Assembly (NCBI RefSeq): GCF_009801115.1
Contig: NZ_VTOL01000014.1
Coordinates: forward strand, 62,001-126,000
Length of the DNA stretch: 64,000 nt
Reading direction: 5' to 3'
Source of the DNA: Dyadobacter sp. 3J3
GTDB taxonomy: Bacteria; Bacteroidota; Bacteroidia; Cytophagales; Spirosomataceae
Of the stretch, positions 16,439 through 24,149 are shown in pieces. Within the stretch, counting starts at the first letter, position 1. Each line of letters starts with the position of its first letter. Made by a program: the position numbers and the translations under genes. Under the pieces are notes generated by a model. It did no database searches. It was not told the origin of the DNA and saw nothing but the letters and a program-made list of their open reading frames with translations.

Positions 16439-18826
16439 TTACCTCCTCTGACGTTTCGGTTTTGGTTCTGATGAAGCAGGTTTCTTTTTGCCATCCGAAG
16501 ATTTTCTTTCTCTTCCAGAATCACGTGAGGAAGATCCACGAGAACTTCTCCCACTTTTTTCATCAAACCCACCACTATTCCTCGACCGGATCGAAGACGT
16601 TGTATTGCCTGCCAAATACAAATCCATACTCCTACGCGCCAGATTGGTGTCTTTTACCTGCACTTTTACTGCATCTCCAAACGTGTAAATCTTTTTGGTA
16701 CGCTGGCCGATCAAACGGTAATTGTCTTTATCATGTTCGTAATAATCGTCTCCTAAGTCGTTCATCCTGACCAGGCCTTCCGAAGCAGTTTCTGTTATTT
16801 CGACAAAAATCCCGAATTCTGTGACACCGGTGATGATACCATCAAAAACACGATCCTTATCCATCGTGCTCATGAATTCCACTTGCTTATACTTTATCGA
16901 AGCACGTTCAGCATCAGAAGCCATCTTTTCACGTTCCGAAGAATGTTTACAAGCGTTTTCGTACAAATCACCGTTCACAGATTCTCCGCCATTCAGGTAA
17001 TGCTGCAACAAACGATGCGACATCACATCCGGATATCTACGGATAGGAGACGTAAAATGCGTGTACCGCTTAAAAGCTAATCCAAAGTGCCCCAAATCTT
17101 CAATACTGTATCTTGCTTTCGCCATAGTTCTCACAGCCAAAGATTCAATCAGGTTTTGCTCCGGTTTGCCTTCGACTTCATGAAGCATACTGTTCATGGA
17201 TTTCGCAATTTTCTTCTCGTCGTCCACTTCCAGTTTATGGCCCAATTTGGCAACAAACGAAGCAAATGTCTTCAAACGATCGGGATCCGGTGCTTCGTGG
17301 ACACGATAGACCATCGTATTTTTCACTGGTCCTTTGGAAAGTGAATAGACAAATTCTGCCACACGTTTATTCGCCAAAAGCATAAATTCTTCAATCAGCT
17401 TATGTGAATCGTGGCGTTCTTTTTGATAAACACCTAATGGTTTTCCATTTTCATCCAGACGAAAACGAACTTCGGCAGTTTCGAAATTGATTGCTCCATT
17501 TTTAAAACGCTCTTTCCGAAGTATTTTCGCGATGCTGTTTAGCATCGTCAATTCATTTGGATAATCTCCTTCTTTGGTATCCAAAACAGTCTGCGCTTCT
17601 TCATATGAATAGCGGCGTTCCGAGTGAATAACCGTTCTTCCAAACCATTCCTTCAAAATTTTACCTTTCGGGCTCAATTCGAAAATGGCAGAAAAGGCTA
17701 GTCTATCCTCATTTGGACGAAGTGAACAAAGATTATTGGATAATTTTTCAGGAAGCATTGGAACGGTACGATCTACCAGATATACCGAAGTCGCACGACG
17801 GTTTGCTTCTTTTTCAAGCTCCGTGCCCGGACGTACATAATGCGATACGTCGGCGATATGTACACCAACTTCCACATTTCCTTCATCCAGATAACGCACC
17901 GAAAGTGCATCATCAAAATCTTTTGCATCAGCCGGGTCAATTGTAAAAGTTAACGTCGCACGCATGTCGCGGCGTTTCAAAATTTCTTCTTTTGGAATAA
18001 CATCCGGAATTCTCTGCGCTTCTTTTTCGACGGCTTCCGGGAATTCGTATGGCAGGCCAAATTCAGCCAGGATCGCGTGCATTTCTACATCATTCTCACC
18101 TGCTTGTCCCAAAACATGTAAAACTTCACCTTCGGGCTGACGTGTTCTTGTCGGCCAGGTAGTCATTTTCAATATAACTTTATCATGATTTGAAGCACCA
18201 TGAAGTTGTTCCGGTTCGATGAAAATCGGATCAAATAATTTTTTATGATCAGGTTGAACCACAGCATATTTCGGCCATACTTCAATAATCCCGACTATTT
18301 CTTTTTGTGATCTTTCTACGATTTCAACAACACGGCCTTCCACTCTGGTTTTCCCGGAATCTCCACGGCTCGATTGTTGTCTTCTTCCTGATTTGGAAAG
18401 AATCTGAACCTTCACGATATCACCATCCCAGGCACCATTGAGCAATTCAGTTTCAACATATATATCATCCTCGCGACCTTCAATGATCACAAAAGCAAAA
18501 CCTTTGTTCACACGATCGACGCGGCCGATAAGACCAGGATCCACTTGTGGTTTGTTTGGAGCGGCGGAAAATGTTCCGTCGACATTCGAACGAATCTGGC
18601 CGGATTCCTGAAGTTCGTGAAGGATTTCATTGAAAAGTGCGCGTACTTTCCTGTCTTCCACACCAAAATGTGCGTGTACGTCAAAAGGACGAAACGAATG
18701 TTCACTATTCAGGTCGAAAAAAGCCGCAATATCTGCTTTCAGATTGTCAATATAGGACACAATATTATGCGGCGCATTAACTGTTTTGTTCTCTTTAAAT
18801 TCTTTATTTGGTTTTTTGTCTCTCAT
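16439..18826 (-). CDS. rnr: ribonuclease R
   Basis: 795 residues, the RNase II/RNB family 3'-5' exoribonuclease that degrades structured RNA. Order: an N-terminal winged-helix region (to about 90), cold-shock-like domains (about 95-270), the RNB catalytic domain beginning TIDPADAKDFDDALSV (about 296-311, with the metal-binding aspartates), HFTSPIRRYPDVMSHRLL (about 590), and an S1 RNA-binding domain (about 645-725, FDGIITGVTEFGIFVEI). The C-terminal 70 residues are Ser/Lys/Arg-rich and end in KPKRQRR, a basic tail common in RNase R. It lies upstream of the GxxExxY gene on the same strand. Confidence 0.96.
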   Translation of the reverse strand: MRDKKPNKEFKENKTVNAPHNIVSYIDNLKADIAAFFDLNSEHSFRPFDVHAHFGVEDRKVRALFNEILHELQESGQIRSNVDGTFSAAPNKPQVDPGLIGRVDRVNKGFAFVIIEGREDDIYVETELLNGAWDGDIVKVQILSKSGRRQQSSRGDSGKTRVEGRVVEIVERSQKEIVGIIEVWPKYAVVQPDHKKLFDPIFIEPEQLHGASNHDKVILKMTTWPTRTRQPEGEVLHVLGQAGENDVEMHAILAEFGLPYEFPEAVEKEAQRIPDVIPKEEILKRRDMRATLTFTIDPADAKDFDDALSVRYLDEGNVEVGVHIADVSHYVRPGTELEKEANRRATSVYLVDRTVPMLPEKLSNNLCSLRPNEDRLAFSAIFELSPKGKILKEWFGRTVIHSERRYSYEEAQTVLDTKEGDYPNELTMLNSIAKILRKERFKNGAINFETAEVRFRLDENGKPLGVYQKERHDSHKLIEEFMLLANKRVAEFVYSLSKGPVKNTMVYRVHEAPDPDRLKTFASFVAKLGHKLEVDDEKKIAKSMNSMLHEVEGKPEQNLIESLAVRTMAKARYSIEDLGHFGLAFKRYTHFTSPIRRYPDVMSHRLLQHYLNGGESVNGDLYENACKHSSEREKMASDAERASIKYKQVEFMSTMDKDRVFDGIITGVTEFGIFVEITETASEGLVRMNDLGDDYYEHDKDNYRLIGQRTKKIYTFGDAVKVQVKDTNLARRSMDLYLAGNTTSSIRSRNSGGFDEKSGRSSRGSSSRDSGRERKSSDGKKKPASSEPKPKRQRR

Positions 18827-18889
18827 GAAATTTTATGAGTAATTGTTGATTAAGAAAGGTGGGATAATCGTCTTGTTAAGCTAATCAAT

Positions 18890-19624
18890 TTATCCCACTC
18901 TTGTAATATTATCGGCTCGTACGGGCTGAAAACTATGCATTTTCAAATATAATTGCGCCAATACGACCACGTCTTCTCTGCAATATCGGCAAATTTTTTC
19001 GAGATCGTTCGCCTCGTAATAAACGCGCGTAACCTGATCTCCGCTCATTTCATTTTTGCTACCCGGTATATCAAAAACTGCTGCCAGCAAATCCAGAGAA
19101 GTATAACTCTTGTAATCGCCGAATTTCCAAAGATCCATCGTATCCTGATGCAGAATTTCCCAGGGCTTTTTACCCGTGATCTGTAACGCCTTAGGAATTT
19201 CAATACCCAGGATCAGCATGCGTCGACAAAGAAACGGAAAATCAAATTCCCTGCCATTATGGGCACAAAGAACAAGCTGTTCTGCCGGATATTTTTCTAT
19301 AAGTGCTTTAAATTCAAGGAGAAGTTTAACCTCATCGTCGCCAGAGAAGCTGCGGACTTTGAAGGCCATTTCATTGTTTTCATCCCAATAAAAAGCACCA
19401 AAAGCGATGCAAATGATCTTACCAAATTCTGCGTAAATGGCGCCCCGATCATAGAAAATTTCTGCGTTCGTAAGCGTGTCGTCTCCTTTTCTGAGCGTTA
19501 TTGCTTTCTTGTCCCATAGCTTTTGCATTCGTTCAGGGAGCTCCTCATAAGAAGCATGACCCGCTACGGTTTCGATGTCCAGAAGGAGAAAGTTTTTTGA
19601 TTTGCGGCGAAATTCATCTGTCAT
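18890..19624 (-). CDS. 3'-5' exonuclease, DnaQ-like fold (PolB-associated exonuclease type)
   Basis: 244 residues. Exo I is FLLLDIETV (about 13-21), Exo II is LCAHNGREFDFPFLCRR (about 118-134) and Exo III is CRYCREDVVVLAQLY (about 213-227). This DIE / HNxxxFD / REDV pattern matches the stand-alone family related to the proofreading domain of B-family polymerases (PF10108). It probably removes nucleotides from DNA or RNA 3' ends. It is the last gene of a short minus-strand run with the next two genes (21-bp and 15-bp gaps), suggesting co-transcription with lipB. Confidence 0.88.
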   Translation of the reverse strand: MTDEFRRKSKNFLLLDIETVAGHASYEELPERMQKLWDKKAITLRKGDDTLTNAEIFYDRGAIYAEFGKIICIAFGAFYWDENNEMAFKVRSFSGDDEVKLLLEFKALIEKYPAEQLVLCAHNGREFDFPFLCRRMLILGIEIPKALQITGKKPWEILHQDTMDLWKFGDYKSYTSLDLLAAVFDIPGSKNEMSGDQVTRVYYEANDLEKICRYCREDVVVLAQLYLKMHSFQPVRADNITRVG

Positions 19625-19645
19625 AGTGTGTGGTTAATTTATGCT

Positions 19646-20059
19646 TTAATCGTGCAGGACTCCGTCCAGTCCCAGTGGCTCAATTTCGATGATATTGTCT
19701 TCCACAATACTGTCCGGCACGAATATAAATTTTTTATCGTAAATCTGATTTCCAAGAAAATAACTGATCCAGAACTCATTATTCAGGTGAAAAACTTCCG
19801 GCATAATCGGTTCTACAACCACATGATCCTGCGCTTTAATTTCCGGGAAAAAGTGACGCAATGTTGACGTTTTTATCCCAGCATTTTCACCCGATTCTGT
19901 ATTTCCATATCCTTTTGAAGTAACAAAAACTCCGGTGATCGGCTGATCGTTTCTATTAATTACAATGACATTCCATTGCGCCTCATTCAATTCGTCAATT
20001 GTGCGGACAATTGCCACCTTAACGCCTTCTACGGGATGAAATATAATATCCTTCTTCAT
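19646..20059 (-). CDS. conserved hypothetical protein, 137 aa
   Basis: I do not recognise a named domain. The protein is acidic and soluble with no signal peptide or membrane segment. It begins MKKDIIFHPVEGVKVAIVRT and contains WNVIVINRNDQPITGVFVTSKGYG followed by KTSTLRHFFPEI and a C-terminal FVPDSIVEDNIIEIEPLG, a pattern of beta strands suggesting a compact all-beta or alpha/beta fold. It sits between the exonuclease gene (21 bp away) and lipB (15 bp away) on the same strand, so it is very probably a real gene in one transcript with them. Confidence 0.8.
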   Translation of the reverse strand: MKKDIIFHPVEGVKVAIVRTIDELNEAQWNVIVINRNDQPITGVFVTSKGYGNTESGENAGIKTSTLRHFFPEIKAQDHVVVEPIMPEVFHLNNEFWISYFLGNQIYDKKFIFVPDSIVEDNIIEIEPLGLDGVLHD

Positions 20060-20074
20060 TCTTTTCCTTTATGC

Positions 20075-20827
20075 TTAATTTTCTAAAATATCTGTTTTTG
20101 AATAATATGGATTTGTCCAGTCCATTTCAAAAAGACTACCTAAATGATTTTTTAACCTTGACGAAACTTCATCTAAATCGACTTCATGACCAAGTTCCTG
20201 AGAAATCGAGGTAACCGCTTTGTCTTCAATCCCGCAAGGGACAATGTTTCCAAAGTAAGCCAGATCTGTATTTACATTTAAGGCGAAACCGTGCATGGTT
20301 ACCCAGCGACTGGCTTTCACACCCATGGCGCAAATTTTTCTTGGGTTTTTTTGTTCAACAAAATCCAGCCATACACCAGTTAATCCGCTGATCCTCCCTG
20401 CACTGATATCATAATCGGCCAGCGTAAGAATGATTGCCTCTTCCAGCGTCCGCATATATTTATGAATATCCGTGAAAAAATTGTCAAGATCAAGAATCGG
20501 GTAACCGACCAGTTGTTCGGGACCGTGATACGTAATATCACCTCCCCGGTTTATCTTATAAAATTTCGCCTGTTTCTGACTCAGATCGTCTTCACTCAGT
20601 AATAAATGATCCAGTTTCCCGCTTTTTCCCAACGTGTAAACATGCGGATGTTCACAGAAAATTACACGGTTTGGTGTCAATAATTGTTCATCAGCCGGAA
20701 GCTTACGGTTTTGTGTTTTGATCGCAAGCGTTTCTGCAAACAGTTTTTCCTGGTAATCCCAAGCTTCCTGATAATCGACCAGACCTAAATTCCGGAATTC
20801 AACTTGTTTATTAATGAGGGTATTCAT
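20075..20827 (-). CDS. lipB: lipoyl(octanoyl) transferase
   Basis: 250 residues. LipB moves octanoate from acyl carrier protein to the lipoyl domains of 2-oxoacid dehydrogenases and GcvH. RGGDITYHGPEQLVGYPIL (about 92-110) is the signature. The catalytic lysine is in GVKASRWVTMHGFALN (about residue 155) and the acyl-thioester cysteine in NIVPCGI (about 184). Length is slightly above the E. coli enzyme because of an N-terminal extension, usual in Bacteroidota. It is the first gene of the lipB-hypothetical-exonuclease run. Confidence 0.95.
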   Translation of the reverse strand: MNTLINKQVEFRNLGLVDYQEAWDYQEKLFAETLAIKTQNRKLPADEQLLTPNRVIFCEHPHVYTLGKSGKLDHLLLSEDDLSQKQAKFYKINRGGDITYHGPEQLVGYPILDLDNFFTDIHKYMRTLEEAIILTLADYDISAGRISGLTGVWLDFVEQKNPRKICAMGVKASRWVTMHGFALNVNTDLAYFGNIVPCGIEDKAVTSISQELGHEVDLDEVSSRLKNHLGSLFEMDWTNPYYSKTDILEN

Positions 20828-20993
20828 GTCTGAAGGAAATCGATTTAATAACGGAAAATATCAAATCAAATGGTTTGAAACAAATTTGGCCTTTTCGGCT
20901 GTGGAAAATCAATTACTTAAAAATGTTGCCCTAATCAAAGATCGATTAAAACGTATAATCGATGAGGGTTTTCTTTTACTTACTATGCAATAA
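20826..20993 (+). CDS. possible small protein, 55 aa
   Basis: An ATG at 20826 opens a 55-codon frame ending in TAA at 20991-20993. It is divergent from lipB and overlaps its start by 2 bp. A GAGGG sits seven bases upstream of the ATG. The peptide starts MSEGNRFNNGKYQIKWFE and has an amphipathic LLKNVALIKDRLKRII segment. I recognise no family. It could be a chance frame in the lipB/yraN intergenic region. Confidence 0.25.
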   Translation: MSEGNRFNNGKYQIKWFETNLAFSAVENQLLKNVALIKDRLKRIIDEGFLLLTMQ

Positions 20994-21019
20994 CACTATT
21001 TTGTACTAAAAATGTTCGA

Positions 21020-21376
21020 ATGGCTATACACAATACAACCGGAAGCTGGGGTGAAACTCAGGCAACGACCTTTTTGGAAGGAAAAGGTTATGAAATCATT
21101 GAAAAAAATTACCGCCACAAACATGCGGAAATTGACCTGATCGTCAAGAAAAACAAAACGCTGATTTTTGTGGAAGTGAAAACCCGTAGCGGAACGGGTT
21201 TCGGAATGCCAGAGGAATTTGTAAATTATACCAAGGCAAAACTTATCATGAAAGCAGCAGAAAATTACATTTATACCAAAGACTGGCATTTTGATATACG
21301 GTTTGACATTATTTCCATTTTAATTCTTTCGAGTGGCGGGATTAATATGAAGCATATTGAAGATGCTTTTTCGTGA
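21020..21376 (+). CDS. YraN family protein (UPF0102, endonuclease-like fold)
   Basis: 118 residues, matching the family. The pattern G..GE..A..FL...GY.I.E.NYR...AEIDLI, then TLIFVEVKTRSG, is characteristic: the D of EIDLI and the ExK of VEVK form a PD-(D/E)XK-like site. KLIMKAAENYI and FDIRFDIISI follow as expected. The fold resembles Holliday junction resolvases, but the cellular role remains unclear. It is a single gene downstream of a promoterless-looking AT-rich gap. Confidence 0.92.
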   Translation: MAIHNTTGSWGETQATTFLEGKGYEIIEKNYRHKHAEIDLIVKKNKTLIFVEVKTRSGTGFGMPEEFVNYTKAKLIMKAAENYIYTKDWHFDIRFDIISILILSSGGINMKHIEDAFS

Positions 21377-21437
21377 GATAGTATGGTTTTGGTGTTTTTG
21401 AGTAATAAGATTTGTCTGGACTCTTATTTTAATTATG

Positions 21438-21676
21438 GTATCCAATAATTGGTAGGAGTTTATGGAATTTCCAGGAGACTCCTATGGAGTCGGGAATCCA
21501 GCTGGGGTAAATATTGGCTATAAACAGGATGCTCCTAACGGAGCGGGATAATTGTAAATGACTGATAATAAGACGTTTGATTCAAAGTGCTTTTCAAATA
21601 TTTCGAAGCCACGAAGTGGCTTCCTGTTTATAGAAAACGCTGCTACCCACGACAAATTTTGGCTCCGTAGGAGCCT
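21438..21676. repeat. cluster of short palindromic intergenic repeats
   Basis: Four hairpins lie in the gap before the GH95-like gene: GACTCCTATGGAGTC (21477-21491), GCTCCTAACGGAGC (21531-21544), GAAGCCACGAAGTGGCTTC (21605-21623) and GGCTCCGTAGGAGCC (21661-21675). CTATAAACAGGA (21518-21529) is the exact reverse complement of TCCTGTTTATAG (21622-21633). Related words (TAAACAGG with GCCC/GGGC or GCTC hairpins) recur at 45466-45690. No gene is supported in 21377-21706. Confidence 0.75.
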
Positions 21677-21706
21677 CCTGATCTTGCTAAATATTTGAAA
21701 AAACAC

Positions 21707-23995
21707 ATGAATAAAATTATCTGTTCAATATTTATAATGCTGGTGGCGATAAACCTTCATGCACAGCCAACAACAAAACACGATCTCCAATTTGATTCTC
21801 TGGCAACTGTATGGGACGAGGCAATTCCACTGGGAAATGGAACCGTCGGTGCGTTGATATGGAAAAACGGCGACAAATTACGCTTTTCACTTGACCGCGC
21901 CGACATCTGGGATATGCGTCCAATGGCTGGATTGCACCGCAAAGAATTCAGCTACAAATGGGTGCAGGAACAAGTTGAAAAGAAAGAATACAAACCCGTT
22001 CAACAGTATTTTGATGCGCCTTATGATAAAGAACCCGCTCCCTCGAAAATTCCGGCGGGAGCATTGGAATTTGGTTTTACAGGCAAAAGCAAGGTGAAAT
22101 CTGTTCATCTCTCTCTGGAAAAAGCTTTGTGTGAAGTAAAATGGGAAGGTGGTATGACGTTGAAAACTTTTGTTCATGCAACAGAGCCCGTTGGATGGTT
22201 TAAATTTGAAAATGTAAGAACAGATATTATTACCCAACTAATAGCGCCCAAATATCACGGTAAATTGTCGGGCGGTGAAGTTAATTCCTTGGTAGGAGAT
22301 GATCTGGCCAGATTGGGTTATAAACAAGGAAAAGTAAATCAACGGGGAAATACAATTGTTTACAAACAGGAAGGCTGGGGTGGATTTACCTATGAAATAA
22401 CGGTTCAATGGAGAAAAGTCACTCCGGGAACCATTGAAGGTGTATGGAGTATCTCTTCTCAATACCCAGAGAAAAAGCTTAATCCTGTCTCCTCTTCATT
22501 TGTCAAGACAACTATGTTGCATGGATTTGAAAAGGGTTTCCTGAGTCATGTAAACTGGTGGAAAAAATTCTGGGGTCAATCTGCTATCCATGTCCCCGAC
22601 CCTGTCATTGAAAAACAATGGTATCTTGAACAATATAAATTCGGATCTGCTGCCCGTCGTGGTGCTCCTCCCATTTCTTTACAGGCTGTTTGGACCGCAG
22701 ATAACGGCCGAATTCCGCCATGGAAAGGCGATTTTCATCACGATTTGAATACGCAGCTTAGTTACTGGCCAAGTTACAGCGGAAACCATCTGGAAGAAGG
22801 GCTAGGTTATTTTGATCATCTGGATGAAAACCTGGCCAATTACAAGCGTTATACCAAAATGTATTTCGGCGTTGATGGACTGGCAGTTCCGGGAGTAACC
22901 ACTTTGGATGGAACGGAAATGGGCGGCTGGATTCAATATTCCCTTTCACCGACTGTTTCGTCCTGGCTGGCGCATCACTATTATCTGCAATGGCGGTATA
23001 GTATGGATACCGATTTCCTGAAAAACCGGGCTTATCCCTGGGTTAAGGAAGTTTGTACATTTCTTGAAAATATAACGGTTAAAGATTCAACTGGTCAACG
23101 GAAACTACCGATCAGTTCAAGCCCTGAAATAAAAGATAACAGCCTGGAAGCCTGGTTTCCACAAAATACAAACTATGATCTGGCATTGATGAAATTCTCT
23201 TTCAGCACCGGTGCCGAACTTGCCTTGGAGCTGGGTTTAGTAGCCGAATCGGATCATTGGAAATCGATACTTTCGGAGTTTGGCGATTATGCCTTTACTG
23301 AAAACAACGAACTCATGTTTGCGCCAGGTTTGCCTTATGAAGAATCGCACCGGCATTTCTCACACATGATGGCGATTCATCCTTTAGGTTTGATCAAATG
23401 GGAAGACGGAGAGAAATCACAAAAGATTATCAAAAACACGATTGCGTTACTGGATAAAGTTGGCCCTGATTATTGGTGCGGATATTCCTATGCGTGGCTG
23501 GCCAACATGAAAGCAAGGGCAAAAGACGGTGAAGGAGCCGCGAAAGATCTATCCATTTTCGCAAAGGCTTTTGTATTGCCAAATAGTTTTCATGTCAACG
23601 GCGATCAAAGTAAATCCGGTTTGTCCAAATTTACCTATCGACCTTTTACATTGGAAGGGAATTTTGCTTTTGCAGCTGGCTTGCAGGAAATGATGCTTCA
23701 AAGTTATGCCGGATTTATAGAGATCATGCCGGCTGTTCCGGCGTCCTGGAAAGACATTGCTTTTGAGAAACTTAGAGCAGAAGGTGCGTTTTTGATTAGT
23801 GCTAAAAAGGAAAATGGCCAGGTCACGGAAGTCAAAATAGATGCGGAAAAAGATGGGGTTGCTACTTTGAGATTACCCTTTAAAAAATATCAGGTGTTGT
23901 CTGCTAAAAAGGTTGTGACAAATGTAGTGGAAGATGGTTTTGTGGAACTAAAATGTAAAGCCGGTGGAAGCGTTATATTAAAAGCGGAACTTTAA
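21707..23995 (+). CDS. secreted glycoside hydrolase, GH95-like
   Basis: 762 residues from the ATG at 21707, which opens a signal peptide (MNKIICSIFIMLVAINLHAQ). The mature N-terminus has WDEAIPLGNGTVGALIWKNGDKLRFSL, closely matching the N-terminal domain of GH95 alpha-L-fucosidase/galactosidase proteins (EALPLGNGRLGAM). The (alpha/alpha)6 region includes QAVWTADNGRIPPWKGDFHHDLNTQ, the usual active-site stretch, and later SSPE and HRHFSHMM. Activity is likely on alpha-L-fucosides or related sugars. A rhamnose mutarotase gene three positions downstream suggests the cluster handles deoxy-sugars, but the substrate is inferred only. Confidence 0.82.
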   Translation: MNKIICSIFIMLVAINLHAQPTTKHDLQFDSLATVWDEAIPLGNGTVGALIWKNGDKLRFSLDRADIWDMRPMAGLHRKEFSYKWVQEQVEKKEYKPVQQYFDAPYDKEPAPSKIPAGALEFGFTGKSKVKSVHLSLEKALCEVKWEGGMTLKTFVHATEPVGWFKFENVRTDIITQLIAPKYHGKLSGGEVNSLVGDDLARLGYKQGKVNQRGNTIVYKQEGWGGFTYEITVQWRKVTPGTIEGVWSISSQYPEKKLNPVSSSFVKTTMLHGFEKGFLSHVNWWKKFWGQSAIHVPDPVIEKQWYLEQYKFGSAARRGAPPISLQAVWTADNGRIPPWKGDFHHDLNTQLSYWPSYSGNHLEEGLGYFDHLDENLANYKRYTKMYFGVDGLAVPGVTTLDGTEMGGWIQYSLSPTVSSWLAHHYYLQWRYSMDTDFLKNRAYPWVKEVCTFLENITVKDSTGQRKLPISSSPEIKDNSLEAWFPQNTNYDLALMKFSFSTGAELALELGLVAESDHWKSILSEFGDYAFTENNELMFAPGLPYEESHRHFSHMMAIHPLGLIKWEDGEKSQKIIKNTIALLDKVGPDYWCGYSYAWLANMKARAKDGEGAAKDLSIFAKAFVLPNSFHVNGDQSKSGLSKFTYRPFTLEGNFAFAAGLQEMMLQSYAGFIEIMPAVPASWKDIAFEKLRAEGAFLISAKKENGQVTEVKIDAEKDGVATLRLPFKKYQVLSAKKVVTNVVEDGFVELKCKAGGSVILKAEL

Positions 23996-24149
23996 GAAAA
24001 ATGCAAAACTTTGTTTTGTCAAAATGTTTAAAGTGTAATGCATTGATCAGTCGGATATGATTTGGCGGAATTTGGGACAAATGAAGTATTTTTATTAGTA
24101 CCGGGTCTTTTAAAAAAATCGGTGATTCAAATTAATTCAGTTCCTGACA

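Noticed and set aside
21518-21706. 62-codon open frame antisense to the GH95 gene start
   Set aside because: It is repeat-derived and overlaps the promoter and start region of the GH95-like gene.
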